A DNA stretch of 64,000 nt from Narthecium ossifragum (GCA_963920575.1 OY986970.1:19723274-19787273), one strand, 5' to 3'. Positions 22,446 to 34,742 are shown, counted from the stretch's first letter. Notes: a model not told the origin generated them from the letters alone. Program-made: numbers and translations.

Positions 22446-23844
22446 TATGCTAGTTGCTTACAATCTTACATGGCCTCTACAAAAAGGCAATTTTGCAACT
22501 GAAGAACAAGTATGACTCCAGAAACATACAAATATATGAAACTACTTGAAATCATCTCTTTACAAATTTTACAAGACAATATTATTAGAACCTCCATCCA
22601 CATCATCCTATATATATAACAACACAAGCACTTGAAAGCCTTTCTCTTGAAATATAGATTCGTATAGGAAACAGGTACAGATATCTTCATGAATAGCTGA
22701 ATCATTTCAATGTCAGCATGAAACCTTGTCTTTCCAGATAGTGTGTAGCTGTAAGAGCTTCTTCTATAGCAAAGATATATACACCTTTCTTTATCTGCAA
22801 CCTTGAGAATTTGGAGAATTATACTGACCAAAGTGAGTTCAAATTGCTAGGGAAGATTTGGATTGAGAACTATCATCAAACTACAAACAGAGTAGCAATG
22901 GAAATACCTTTTTAAATGGTTTCATCTTTAATAGCTTAAACAGAGTGGGAAGTGGATGAACTGTAGAATCCACTTGTGAGGGAGCCGTCAGCTTCCAAGA
23001 GGACTTGTCCCCTGCTGTGAAGACTGAGCTATGGATATAAAAGCTATATAAAGACACAGATCAGAAAACCTCATAATCACAATTTATCTGGTCACAATGA
23101 TTACTTGGTCTCACATAGAAAATAGGACAGATGGCATACAAAAACTAGCCTATAGAAGGAAATATGTCTATGCACTGTAATGACCACACAGGAACCCTTG
23201 ACACCACTACCTTCCTATCAGCAGATATGAGCAATAAAGTTGAAAAAGATTGATTCTTATCGTGTTATGTTTTCTACCAACTACTACATTTGAAGCAACC
23301 AAACTGGGGATCTAAACTCTATGCCACCATGTCATATATTAAACTATCTCATAACAAACGTCCACTGCACCGAAATCGACTAGTATAATGTGCATTTTGA
23401 AGACTATAGTTCTTCAGGTCAAAGCACCGCAATTGGTGATACAGGGCACTAGGATTCGAAACGAAGCTGTGATTTCTTCTGTTCTACTCAAGTATATATT
23501 TGTGGCAGTTAGGAAAACGAAATTTGTGTGTGTGTGTGGCTAGCTAGGCCTCAAATGATGTGCAATCTCTATTATCAATAATGCAACAAATCATAACTGT
23601 GAGGGATGCAGCGGACTAAAGCAAAATCAAAACAATGGATCAAAACAAAATCAAAAGAAATGTGAGAGATGCATGGAAAACAGGGGAAATCGGGAAACTC
23701 GCATGGGTAGCACGTAGCAATAGCAATGCTCAAGAAACAGGGGAAATCAAAAGATCTGTGAGGATGTAACAGACAAAAAAAAAATCAAAAGAAAGGAACA
23801 AAAGAGAGGAAATGAAGAAAAGAAAAAGGTGAGGAGAACTAACC

Positions 23845-24065
23845 CTTAGTGGTGGACCTGGTGGTGGAGTGCCGGCGTGCCGCCGCGTGCGAGCGGCCGA
23901 GCGGGTGTTGTCCGTTGTTGGCTGTCGGAGGACGGGAGGTCCGGGAGGAGGGAGTAGGGTCTACCAGTTGCCGGCGCGCCGCAACCCGTGGCTGGAACTT
24001 GGAGGGCTAGGGCAACATTAGGCATCGGCTGGAGACCCTGGAGTGGGCAAATGGCAATAGCCAAT
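23845..24065 (-). other. GC-rich captured-like segment in hAT element
   Basis: This stretch is much richer in G+C than the rest of the element. On the minus strand it is open for 72 codons (Pro, Ala, Arg and Gln rich) from ATG 24064. It could be a piece of a host first exon picked up by the transposon, or simple GC-rich sequence. I do not recognise the protein. Confidence 0.35.
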
Positions 24066-24179
24066 AGGGCATGACATATTTACATGACATCATCACATCA
24101 GGCTTAAATGACTCGACCCGAATACCAAACCGAACATTAAGCATCGGCTGAACTTGAAGCTCATGAGTAATTGAGTCAT

Positions 24180-24370
24180 GCTAGTATATAAGTATATTAC
24201 ATTAAATATTTCGGTATTTCGGTATTTATCGAATTTGAAAAATAAAAACCGAATACCGAACCGAATACCGAATTTTTAACATATAAAAAACCGAACCGAA
24301 CCGAATATACCGAAAAACCGAACCGAATTTGTCGGTTCGGTTCGATTCTATGATTTCGGTTCGGTTTTGC
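24180..24370. repeat. hAT right subterminal CCGAACCGAA repeats
   Basis: Mirror-image counterpart of the left array, with CGGTATTTCGGTATTT, CCGAATACCGAACC and GGTTCGGTTCG variants adjoining the right terminal repeat. Confidence 0.8.
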
Positions 24371-24387
24371 TCACCCCTAGATGGACT

Positions 24388-24898
24388 CACTTGATTCTCT
24401 TTATTTGTGTTGTTTCGAGGCTTTCAACGCATGTTCTTAACTTTTTTTTAAAGCATGCTGCAAACATAATGTTGACTATGGAGAAAGCATGTCGCCTGTA
24501 GCCATGTTTGATTGATTTGGATGATTAATTATTACGTAAAATTCTACAAAAGCCATATATGCTCTATAAATATTTGGCATTTGTCTGTATTGAACTTTTA
24601 TTCCAATGGCTCCAGTGAGTCTGCCATTGTTATTTGTTTGATCAAGTAGATTTCTTTATTGGTTTGGCAATGATAAACTAAACATGTAAATGTACTTTTG
24701 AGGAGCTTCATTGATGGATGCCCGAGCACGGGCACATAACTGAAAAACATGAACAAATTCAAACCGTGCCATCCCACTAGTATATTTTATAAGATCAGGT
24801 GCATTCTATCTGGTAGCCGATGATACCCGATTCAAGTTATGCTATGATATATCATGCGATCGAGATGAAGTCATGTGGAAGGGAATAATGATGGGGGG
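24388..24898. other. Intergenic sequence with possible Helitron 3' end
   Basis: At 24720-24733 GCCCGAGCACGGGC can form a 5-bp stem with a 4-base loop, followed 6 bp later by CTGA (24740-24743). This resembles the hairpin-plus-CTRR 3' terminus of Helitrons and lies downstream, on the same strand, of the helicase remnant at 19340. The base after CTGA is A rather than the expected T, so the call is tentative. The remaining sequence up to 24898 is AT-rich and without genes. Confidence 0.35.
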
Positions 24899-24911
24899 CA
24901 CTACAAGAAAA
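24899..24911. repeat. CACTA left terminal inverted repeat
   Basis: CACTACAAGAAAA is the canonical CACTA-superfamily end. Preceding GGG is the target duplication. Confidence 0.92.
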
Positions 24912-24914
24912 ATA

Positions 24915-25620
24915 ATGTTCTGTGACAACACTTTGTGTCACTGAAAACTTGATTCTTGTCACTGAAGCTTCTTTAATGATTACAGTAGTGACGTGACAGT
25001 AACAGTTGTAGCTTGTGTGGTCATTGCTAATACTTTAGTGACAACAAATGTGTCTTGTCACTGATAACTTGTTTTTTTTAACATGAATTCCTAGAATTCT
25101 ACCCTATTTTATTGCTTTATCTCTACCTGATTTATAATGCTCTTTTTTTAGTGACAACTTTGGTTGTCACTATAGTATATACACTTGTCGCTATACCTTG
25201 TTTCAAATCGCATGGGGTGTGAATTAGTGATAATATTAGTGACAAAATTCTTGTCACTAACTAATTCTTTCTGTGACAATATTTTTCTCTCATCACTGCT
25301 AAGGATTTAGTGACAAATTTATACTACATTTATTGAGACTAATTCGCATCACTAATTTTAGTCTGTGACAACAACTATTGTAGCTTATAATATTGTCGGT
25401 GACAATATTAATTGTGGTCACATAAGATATTTGTTAGTGACAATTTCTTGTCACAATCAAATGTGATGTTGGTTACAAAAAAAGTTAAAATGCCCACTCT
25501 TATTGTCACAAAAACCATAAATAGTGACAAAACATTATTATTGTCACAATTGCATTTGTTAGTAACAATAATTGTTATCACAACCGAAGGTTATTGACAA
25601 TCTTCATTGCCACAAATCAT
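24915..25620. repeat. CACTA left subterminal repeats
   Basis: More than twenty copies of TAGTGACAA, GTGACAAT or the inverse TTGTCACTA occur over 700 bp in both orientations. They match the dense subterminal repeats that CACTA transposase-associated proteins bind. Confidence 0.9.
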
Positions 25621-26005
25621 ACACTAGCTACATATTACATTGTACACACAATTTTGATCTAATGAACTTATCAATTGAAATACATTCAATATAAAATAAA
25701 AAGAGCATTATAAATAAAACTTTATTAATCAAATTATTCATAACAAAAGTAGTCCAAGTGAAACATATAAGTTCACTACATATTTCCTAATAAATGTCAA
25801 AGAGTGTTAAAAGGTCTGTCAAACTAGGCTCTAAGATCTCAATGTAAAAGAACAATCCCAATGCAGAAAAGCAACAATCGATGATCCTGCAAAAACATAT
25901 CACGAAACATGTTACTTTGAAAAAATAAATATCAATACTACAATAAAAAATAACTTCAACTACTATCACAATATACATTTGCAAATTTACCTATCACTGT
26001 GATGG
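25621..26005. other. CACTA 3' noncoding region
   Basis: This lies between the subterminal repeats and the end of the Transposase_24-type gene. AT-rich, no gene seen. Confidence 0.6.
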
Positions 26006-26893
26006 TTACGAGCAACTGGCATTAAAAAGTGAACTCATACATGTTTGAAACATCTTATCAAACTGAGCTTGCACTCTTTTTTCAAGTTTCACTTGCATAG
26101 TTTTTTCAAGCTCCGCTCTCACTTCATCAACTACTTCAGCACGAGCTTCTTCACTCATAGGGCCAATCATTGCTCTTACTTCCTCCATCTCTTCATGCAT
26201 ATCTTGGGCCATGGATCTCTTAGTCGGTGCCTTTTTTCCCGCACCTTTAGCACAGGACTACCCATATTTCTCACCAAGAACGTGCAAAAGAATTTCATCA
26301 TCATTCATTTGCTTGTCACTTTTAAGTTGTGTCTTCTCACTGACAATATCTTTGAGCTTTCCCTAAAATAAACAACTGCCACAATTACTATGCTTAGCGA
26401 TACAAATAAGTTCAACTAAGGTTTGTAATTGTGCAATTACATGAATCTCTTGGGGTTTTGGGTCTGACCATATCACTTCTCCTTCTTTGTTTTTCTTGGT
26501 ATGTTGTTTTAACCATACTTCATCAGCTCTAGCTTTCTCCCCAGTTATAGGATCTCTTTATACATAGTTCACATTAACAAAGAAGCAAAGAATATATATT
26601 TGGATATAATCCCTAAAACAAATAAGCAAAAATCATTTATCTTACTATTGATTCCTCTACTTCTGCATAAGATCTAGTTCCACATGAGTGCTTCACAACT
26701 AGTTTTTATCTATTCTCGGTATTACGTTTGCTAATTTTCTGTATTATTTGAAAAGTCATATTATGCACATGATTAATTTAGTATTTAAAATATTAGAACA
26801 TAATGCAGAACTTAAAAGAAAAGGTGAAGCATTACCTGAAACTCATTGGAACAAAAGTAATTAATAAGAAAGGCCCAATCTTCAGGACTAACA
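26006..26893 (-). pseudogene. Transposase_24-type CACTA protein, C-terminal half
   Basis: This is the second CACTA gene, related to the plant Ptta/En/Spm Transposase_24 family. On the minus strand the segments read PEDWAFLINYFCSNEFQ (up to 26893), then KHSCGTRSYAEVEE, KARADEVWLKQHTKK and KEGEVIWSDPKT, and an acidic helical C-terminus from MAQDMHEEMEEVRAMIG to the stop at 26006. Non-coding breaks between them could be introns or decay. The Tekay-like element at 26894-42015 splits the gene between the codons for PEDV and SPEDW; the N-terminal half is 42016-43091. Confidence 0.8.
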
Positions 26894-27177
26894 TGTGAGG
26901 GCCCGTCCCTCACACCTGGCTCGACCGCGTGGGTCGAGAGCCAGCTTCCTGTTGGTTTGGTTCCGTGTCGGGCACGATCGGGCGATCGTGTGGCGGTTTG
27001 GACCCCGGGGGCATTTTGGTAAATATGCCCTCTGGTGGTCGGTTTCACACCCGCGTTCCACACACTGCCTTGGATTGATGTATGTGTTTGATTAGAATCC
27101 CTAGGGTGCGTCCGATCGGAGGATCGGAGCTCGATCGGGAAAGATCGAATAGGACGGCTGAGATAGATCCGGATTTT

Positions 27178-27186
27178 CTATATAAT
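27178..27186 (+). promoter_or_regulatory. TATA box of Tekay-like 5' LTR
   Basis: CTATATAAT precedes a CT-rich leader (27190-27250). The 3' LTR has CTATATAAG at 39831-39839. Confidence 0.78.
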
Positions 27187-27716
27187 GCCTGTCCCTTTCT
27201 CTCTCTTTCCTTCTCTTCTCCTGTCGTTTTCTCTCCTTCTCTCTCTACTTCGGCTGAGCTAGGGTTTGGAGACTTGGGCTTCGGAGCCCGGATCTTGACG
27301 GCTTGACCAGTGGGACGCGTGGAGGAGCTACCTTACTTGCTCAAGTAGGTGTTTCTACCTCAATCTTAGGATCGGGTTCTCCTAAGATAGGTTTTTTGTA
27401 CTTTCGCTGTAGGAATACATGTTAGAATGTTATGTAGCTCTTTGTGCATGTAGTGTGGAGGATTTGAAGTATTCCTATCTCGCATTTTCCGTATTCTAAC
27501 TGTTGGTTTCCATATTATCGCCGTTTTGTCGGTTTTCGCCCGTTTTGACCTAGATAAGAGATTTAACCATCAAAAACTGGATTTCCTCATTCCATTAGCT
27601 TCCCCATTGTTAATTACACGTGCTTGCAAAATCTCATCTAATTCCAACTTGATTTGATCCTTGAAATCCAAGAAATTGGATTTCCGGCACTGTTCTGAGG
27701 AACTGTGCCTGAGGCT

Positions 27717-27872
27717 CGACGGTCGATCGGTGCATCGACCGTCAAGCATTGATACGCTCCTTTGGGGCTCGACCGTGACATCATCCGTTGTCTCACGGTC
27801 GATCGCCGGATCGACCGTGACATCGTCCGTTGTCTCACGGTCGATCTCCGGATCGACCGTGACATCGTCCGT
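27717..27872. repeat. GACGGTCGAC palindrome/hairpin array, short form
   Basis: Three hairpin units of the form CGGTCGATC - short loop - GATCGACCG lie in 155 bp, about 530 bp downstream of the TATA box. Confidence 0.88.
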
Positions 27873-28694
27873 GACCCCTTGAACTTGGTTTTCTGGTCTT
27901 TCTTGAATGGATTTGATTTGTGATTAGTATCTAAGTATGTTGGGAAGTATGTATATGGATTTTATGGGGTTTTCAAAGGATTTCCATATGGTTTGAGATC
28001 GATTCGAGTATTCTTTCCCTTTTGGGAAAAACTATGGTTTCAATTGCATTTAATACGTGTTTGAATGTAATTAATTGCTTAATGGTGTGCTTAGCCATTA
28101 GCTAGCTATGAGTGCTAGCTAATGAGGAATTGTGGAACCTTAGCCTCTTGCCGGCGAGTGCTGAGGGCTATTGTATATCTGTGGAACTTATAACTGATGA
28201 TGTGACATGTAGAGACATCCAGGATAGATGTTTGCATAGGCCCATGCATTGTGTGCATTAAAGGCATTCGAGGTTAGGCGGGCGATGGTTTGGGTCGCCG
28301 ATCCGAGGCTCTCGGGTAGCTTGGATCTAGCATTAGGGCCGTGGCTGGGTAGTCAGGAGTAGGGTCTGATTGTATAATTGAATCTATTGTTATTGAGGAT
28401 TGGCGATAGTTGACTCTGATCAGTGTTTGAGATTTAGAGGTCGTGTTGTCTTCCAAAGCCAAGTGCTAAGGATGGATGTCGATGCGTTCCTGACGTGGTT
28501 TCCCCAAGGCATGGTATTCCTGCTTGGGTAAGGGTGATCCTGCATGTTACTGTTTCGTGGCCTCCTGGTAACATGTTCAGGAGAGAGGTTTCATGGCAGG
28601 AGCCCTTGGGACATCGACAGGGTTGTGGGACCCGTGGCATCCGTTAGACTTGAGCTGGGAGACAACACTGTTGTTGTTTTCCTCCCTTCAGTGT

Positions 28695-28760
28695 GCCGTA
28701 GAGTAGAACCCTACTGAGCTTATCGCTCACTCCTACCCGGGCTGCGTTTGCAGGTGCAGG
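28695..28760 (+). other. Conserved LTR hairpin block
   Basis: Same motif order as 2096-2160: GTAGAGTAGAACC, then TGAGC-TTATC-GCTCA stem-loop, then CTACCCGGGCTGCG. The stem is kept although the loop differs from the other families. Confidence 0.68.
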
Positions 28761-29115
28761 CGCAGTTCTTCTTCCGTGGAGCCGGCAGGATCGGCCTTTG
28801 GCGGCGCGAGTACATCCAGAGGCACTTGAGGTTGCTGGAGGATTATCTGTTGTACTTTTTGATGTATATATATATGTTGTAACTTTCGAGGATTTTGGAA
28901 TCATGTATGATATCTTTACCTTAGGAGTATTAGAATGGAATTTTGTAACTGTACAACTTGATGTTATATAAATTGAATATCTGTTCGCCTCTAGAATACA
29001 TTTGTTTAAATTATCCATCTTTTCCGCTTTGTATCGCGCCGATTTGAAGCTGAATAGTGATAGGAACCCTCACGCCCCGTCCTGGATGGGTTTTCTGGGT
29101 CGGGGTGTGACAACT

Positions 29116-29127
29116 TGGTATCATAGC
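29116..29127 (+). promoter_or_regulatory. Primer-binding site, one mismatch
   Basis: TGGTATCATAGC follows the 5' LTR after three bases. It differs at one position (29124) from the usual TGGTATCAGAGC of initiator-Met-primed elements. Confidence 0.85.
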
Positions 29128-29315
29128 AGGCTGTAGATCCCAGGGATAGGATTAGGCTTGCGGTTAAGGTTTTGAGCGCGGTTTGGGATAGTTCTAGGAG
29201 TAGAGCATCCCTGTGTGCTTGATCGTGCTCATTTGTGTTATGCTGTATTTTATTGATTGCTGCTGTGTTTTGGTTTCTTACGGGTGAACACTTGTCGTCT
29301 CTCGTAAACGTGCAG

Positions 29316-30658
29316 ATGCCAGGGAGCCGGGCTAGCTGTCCAGTGTTGGGTCAGGGTACCGCGCGCGACCAGCGCGCTGCCCGATGGGCCTTAGGGGCCA
29401 ACGCAGCCGTGCCCCGTGTACCTGTACGAGAGCCAGAGCCGAGGATTGAGGTCGTGGTGGAGGAGGATGCTTCGTTCATCGCCGAGGAGGTCTCTCCTCC
29501 ACTCGACCAGCGTGATATTACGACAGTGGTGGTCGACTTCTAGAGGCTGAACCCTCCTAGATTCAGCGGTGCTGGAGGCGACCCAGCGGTGGCGGACGAC
29601 TGGCTGGAGGGAGTCAGTCGCGTCCTTGACACTCTGTTCGTCCAGGATGACCGAGTTCGGGTCAGACTTGCCGCGTTCCAGCTCGACGGGGACGCTTTGG
29701 ACTGGTGGCGCTCTTTCCAGGCCGCCAGGGACGGGAGTGACCCATCGTGGGCCGTGTTTCGTTCTTCGTTTCTCGGCGCGTACTTTCCCGCAGTGCGCGC
29801 TCGGCCCTTGTCCGTGAGTACTAGACCCTTTCTCAGGGTACTCAGTCGGTAGTGCAGTACGCTGCTAGGTTCACCAAACTTGCCAGATTTGCCGGAGCGG
29901 TGTCGGTGGACCCTCTTGCAAGAGCTGAGCAGTTCCAGTGGGGGCTTAGGCCCGAGCTCAGGCGACTGATCGCGGCTCAGTGCGCTAGCACGTACGCAGA
30001 GGTACCGGACTGTGCCTTGGCAGTTGAGGCTCAGTTGCAGGAGCCGGGGCCCAGGGCAGTCCAGCTTGCGTCGTCTGCGAGCACCAGTGGCGGAGGACAG
30101 CCACAGAGAGCAGCTCAGGGCAGAAGAGGTTCGTGGAGGCAGCAGAGATACCCGCGACGCCAGCAGCCATACCGGCGTTACCCACCCCAGTACCAGCAGC
30201 AGCCCAGGCAGGGAGGCCAGCCACTTCTTCCGGCTGGGCCTCAGGGGCAGACGTCCGGAGAAGGCCAGAGCCAGCAGTTAGCGTTTGGACCTCCTGTGTG
30301 CTTCGAGTGCCGGCAGACATGGCACTTTCGCCGAGACTGTCCGACGTTGAGGGCACAGTTCGCTCGTAGCAGAGCAGGCGGAGGTTGGCGGACACCAGGA
30401 GCCGGGAGAGGCAGAGGTCGCGGCGAAGGTCGAGGCGAACCCAGAGGGGGAGTGTATGCACTTCCAGACCGCGAGTACCCAGACTTTGTTCAGCCACCTT
30501 TTCAGCCTTACCAGTACCCGCCACCCCAGCAGGCTCTAGCACTTCCACCAGCTCCAGTTGACCCTCCTGTTCTCAGAGGTACCTTCCAGCTTTTCAGTTC
30601 ATTTGTAGATGTTCTGATAGATTCTGGGGCGTCTCATTCTTTTGTAGCTAGTGACTGA
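29316..30658 (+). pseudogene. gag with start of protease, Tekay-like
   Basis: From ATG 29316 the reading shows the gypsy capsid signature (FSGAGGDPAVADDWLEGVSR, then FQLDGDALDWWRS), a stop at 29541-29543, a frameshift near 29815-29850, then QYAARFTKLARFAG, a Gln/Pro/Arg-rich linker and a zinc knuckle CFECRQTWHFRRDC near 30298-30340. A second Gly/Arg-rich stretch follows. The frame continues into the retroviral-type aspartic protease active site DSGAS at 30620-30634 before TGA at 30656-30658. The upstream frame extends beyond the ATG without a better start; MPGSRA aligns with the other gag start. Confidence 0.9.
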
Positions 30659-31613
30659 GCCACTTGGAGTCACATTGCACTAAGACACACCCGTCGGCGG
30701 AGGGGCTCGTGTTGAGCTGATCTGCCGTTCCTGCGAGTTGGAGGTTGGGGGCCTCCGTGTCTTTCTAGACCTTCGGGAGCTAGACATGGTCGGGTTCGAC
30801 ATGATTCTCGGTATGGATTGGCTGACTTCATACCGAGCCGTCATCGACTCTGGCCGTCGTAGGGTGACTGCTTGGACACCTGATGACGCTCATTTCGTTC
30901 TGTTCGGGGATCGCCAGTCGGCCGATTCCCTCTTGTGTGCTTGTCTTCCCAGGTGCGAGGGCCAGCTGTCAGCTTTACTGGCGCGCCTTTCCTTGTTCGC
31001 TGCAGAGGGCAGTCGAGAGGGCAGTTTGCCTACAGTTGTTTGTGAGTTTGCTGACGTCTTCCCAGACGAGCTATCGGGCCTTCCTCCTTCCAGAGCAGTA
31101 GACTTCTAGATAGATCTTGTACCGGGTACCGGGCCGATCTCTCTGCCAGCTTTCAGGATGGCACCAGCAGAGCAGAGGGAGTTGAGGGTTCAGCTGGACG
31201 GGCTGATCGGCAGAGGTTTCATCCGTGCCAGCACGTCACCTTGGGCAGCTCCTGTGTTGTTCGCAAAGAAGAAGGACGGTACACTTCGGCTTTGCATTGA
31301 TTACAGGAACTTGAACAGGGTGACGGTGAAGAACAAGTATCCGATGCCGAGGATCGATGACTTGTTCGACCAGCTCCGAGGCTCTTCGGTCTTTTCGAAG
31401 ATCGACCTCCGTACCGGCTATCACCAGTTGCGGATTCGGGATTGCGACATCCCGAAGATGGCTTTCCGTACGAGGTACGGGTTGTACGAGTTAACGGTGA
31501 TGCCGTTCGGCTTGACGAACGCACCGGCGGCGTTCATGGATCTGATGCAGAGGGTCTTCCGACCGTACTTAGATCAGTTCGTGGTGGTTTTCGTCGACGA
31601 CATCCTAGTCTAC
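30659..31613 (+). pseudogene. pol: protease C-terminus and reverse transcriptase N-terminal part
   Basis: After a frame change near 30660-30737 the reading has FDMILGMDWL (protease C-terminal part, about 30795-30830). It then has the gypsy reverse transcriptase motifs: [55 protein letters not shown] and the catalytic FVDD (31585-31605). A TAG stop at 31107-31109 lies where the related copy at 55407 has a Glu codon. The OTA-like element interrupts it directly after the codons for FVDDILVY; the frame continues unchanged at 37098. Confidence 0.92.
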
Positions 31614-33041
31614 TGATCGCTCACAAACGTCGTCGTTAAAACGTATGCAAAACGCAATTTAGAATTTATAATCCTTCAATCAATACTACTCTACAAAGGT
31701 AGAACAATGGTGAGATCCAGAGTCGAACCACAGGGAAAGCTTGTTTAACAAACGAAGAAATCAAATTAAATCTCTAAACTCAAGTCCTAAGACGAAGAAA
31801 AGGAGTTTTAATGGTTTTGTTATCTAAGGAATTAAACTACTGAAAAAGCAATGAAAAGTTGAAGTAGATCAATCAGAGAAAACCTAGGGATTACTCAATC
31901 CACTTTAGTTTCACTTCCCGTATTCTCTAGTTATCATCTTGTTTCTTATCTCGACATTATGGATTCATAGCTTCTTAAGCTTACATGAATCCCTAAAATA
32001 ATGCAATTGTTTCCCTAAGGCATAACCTATCCAAACTTAGCATAGATTGTCTTCGAACTTAATCTGAGTATAACCTATCTTCATCTACCATAGAGTATCT
32101 CAAAGGCATCTACAAAAGCAACATGAAAACCATCCTACGAATCTCTACCATCAAGCACAGCAATCAAGTAGGTCTGAATATACGTCGAGGAACTCTTGTT
32201 CCCTCAACTCTTTATAAAATAAAACCGTATTCATAGGATCATGTCTTTGAAAAGATACAAGAATCGAACTAGAAAATACAAAGAAGCTACACTAAAGCTT
32301 CATGAGATCCCTAAGTAGAGAGTTTAGCCACTCATCTTTTGGATGAGATCCATGTATGCGATGAAGAAGGTTAGGGATCCACGTCAAATCTCCGTCTTCT
32401 TCTCCAATCTGAGTTCCTCTGTTTCTCTCTATGGGGGCCTCCCGTTTTCCAGCCACAAAGCCCTTTTTATATCTTAATTCCCGGATTAGGGTTTAGGGTT
32501 AAGTTAGACCTCCAGTGCAACTCGAAATTCCTGGTCCAACCCTGATAGCTTCTTCCAATCGCGACTGGGCTCAACCGGTCCGAAATTTGAGAATGAGTCC
32601 AACACAAAAAGATGTAGATTTGGAAGTATTCTGTCCTCTCCCGAACAATTTGTAATATTTGGACTTATCTAGAATATTTGGCGAATATTCTCCCGAGCAT
32701 CGACGGACCAGTCTTCCAGCAGCTAAATATCTTCATCTTCTTCAAATCTGCTATCACACCATCGGGAATCTCTGAAAGTGTCCAACATGAAAGATGTACG
32801 TCTTGATGTCTACTATATGTCACCTAAATTTCAGAATATTTGGATATAAGAAGAATATCTGCTAAATATTGTGCTAACAGTCGACAGAGCAGTGTATTTC
32901 AGCATATTAACCGAATTTCTTGCATTTCTTCTCAAATCATGATTAAACCTGAAATCAACTAACAAGCTATCAAATACAACTACTCTAGGCATAACAAAGC
33001 TAAGTTAAGGGGTTGAATCATGAACAGTTAGTGACTTATCA
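31614..33041 (-). repeat. 3' LTR of OTA-like element
   Basis: This 1,428-bp LTR runs (minus) from TGATAAGTCACT at 33041 to TGAGCGATCA at 31614. Bases 32860-33041 are nearly identical to the 5' LTR remnant 36911-37092. Confidence 0.92.
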
Positions 33042-33052
33042 CACCCCCCAAC
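33042..33052 (-). promoter_or_regulatory. Polypurine tract of OTA-like element
   Basis: The plus strand CACCCCCCAAC corresponds to GTTGGGGGGTG on minus, immediately before the LTR start TGATAAG. This is the plus-strand primer and fixes the element orientation. Confidence 0.88.
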
Positions 33053-34742
33053 TTACACTTTGCTAGTCCTCGAGCAAAGAAAAGATAAAAAGAAAGCAAT
33101 AAATCTAACTAGCCACTTTCGTAAGTCTCACGATTGCACTTAGCATGTGCAACAAGCCTTTAAACCCCTGAGTTACCCCAGTGGAGGAGTTATAGTCTCC
33201 TGAGGGTTTTCAGGGATGACACTCACAAACATATATACAATCCTTTGAATATATCATTAGAAATCAATCACAATATTCATCAACTCTAATGCATGAAATA
33301 GAAATAATATCCATAAATATACCCTCCAACTCATATTCACATAAAAACATAGTAAATCAAAACATGTCATAACATATTTCCAACACTTCAACATATTTAA
33401 TCATGATTAAGAATAACTTGAACACTCCTATGTGTGATTAGGGTTCCACATGCTTCAGAGCGTCAATTATATCTAAACATTTCAACTATTCAAGATCACA
33501 ATCCTATCTCAAGCACATATTTTCCACTTATCACATAGCAATATCTGTTTTTTTTTCTTTTTCATCATTTTTTCTCAACTATCAAACACTTTGCCTTTTT
33601 ACGCGAGCACTCTCCGCTTCTTGAGGCGCAGAGACCCGGTTACTTAGCAAAACACTTAATAGTTTTTTTTTAGGCACAACTTTATCAAGCATCAGAACTT
33701 TTGTTTTCTTAGGAAATTCAACCGTTTTACGCGAACACCACGCTGGCTAGGCACACTGCCCGGTTACTAAGTTGAAGATCCTTTTTTTCGCATACTCAGA
33801 TAATTGCATGTGTTCATGTATTTTCTGTATCATGACATAAAATTGTAAATCTATCCTAGTATCATACTTAGAATCTAATATCAACCCCTTAACATGCATG
33901 TAGAAGTGAACATGTGCATTAGGATATGTCAAGTTATCCTTAAATCATGATAAAAGTGTTAAAGTATAGAAATAGTGTCATGCATAGTAAAAATTTACTA
34001 TTTCTTATATGGCACACAAGTCTCAAAATAATTCATAAGATAAATTTCTAAAACATGCACCTTTGTCAAATCATATCATAATTTCATTCTTTTGACATAA
34101 TTCAAGGGACGTATAAGAAATTAAATTCCTAGAATCTACCCCCAACTTGAATGTAATTGTCCCCAATTACACTAAGTCATAAAAATAATGCAAGGAAAAA
34201 GGGTAGAGATCACCGTAAATATCGCGCTCTAAGTAGTTGGCGCGCATAAAAGACGATCACCACACCGCCCATAAGAAGAATACGTCACCCTTAAATGATT
34301 GCATGTCTCTAGAAGAGATTAAAAGAAGAAAACCATAGAAATCACCATAATACGTGAGAGACATATGTAAAGACTTGAAGAATAACCCTCTGATTGATCT
34401 ATATAAGATTTCCAACATGTGCCCCTTAATGAGTTCCAGAGGAACACCTGCCATGAAAATATACCTTTCCAAAAGATCAAAGAAGATAGAATTATAAATA
34501 CAGCCCAAAGAAAAGTTGAAAGGTATAAAGGGAACAATTGGCAAAAGATCCTAAAACTTTATTAAGCATAAAAATTGATGTTCCAACATCGACATGAATC
34601 CAAAATAACATATAAACTATAATCCAAAATAAAAGCTCACTGCCCTAGCATCTCTATAGCAACCATCTCACCACGATAAAAGGAAATTAGAAAAACAACC
34701 ACCCACTAAGAGAGTCCTAAAGAACTAAATTAGCAAAACTCC
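33053..34742 (-). other. Noncoding 3' region of OTA-like element
   Basis: A long AT-rich region between the accessory ORF and the polypurine tract. It contains two similar stretches starting TTTTTACGCGAGCAC (33596) and TTTTACGCGAACACC (33724), about 128 bp apart, each ending CCCGGTTAC. Short minus-strand frames (34257-34544) show no recognisable domain. Confidence 0.6.

Larger units (their letters stand above)
22199..24379. mobile_element. Non-autonomous hAT-type DNA transposon
   Basis: The ends are perfect 10-bp inverted repeats TAGGGGTGAG / CTCACCCCTA. A perfect 8-bp duplication GATGGACT lies at 22191-22198 and 24380-24387, the length typical of hAT elements. Subterminal regions are packed with CCGAACCGAA-type repeats in inverted orientation at the two ends. 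No hAT transposase reading is visible in the 2.2 kb, so it is non-autonomous. The interior includes a GC-rich 220-bp stretch (about 23845-24065) unlike its AT-rich surroundings. Confidence 0.93.
26894..29112 (+). repeat. 5' LTR of Tekay-like element
   Basis: This 2,219-bp LTR begins TGTGAGGGCCCG and ends GGGGTGTGACA. It contains TATA at 27178, a CT-rich leader, a GACGGTCGAC array (27717-27872) and the conserved hairpin block (28695-28760). It is about 270 bp shorter than the 3' LTR, mostly because its palindrome array is shorter. Confidence 0.95.

Noticed and set aside
29116..29127. tRNA gene
   Set aside because: Primer-binding sites match only the last 12 bases of a tRNA; no cloverleaf was seen around them or elsewhere.
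30012..30548. Long frames on both strands overlapping gag
   Set aside because: Shadows of the GC-rich gag reading; the gag frame itself has the capsid and zinc-knuckle motifs.
34257..34544. 95-codon minus frame in the OTA-like element
   Set aside because: No domain, overlaps another open frame, and lies in AT-rich sequence near the 3' end; not supported as a gene.
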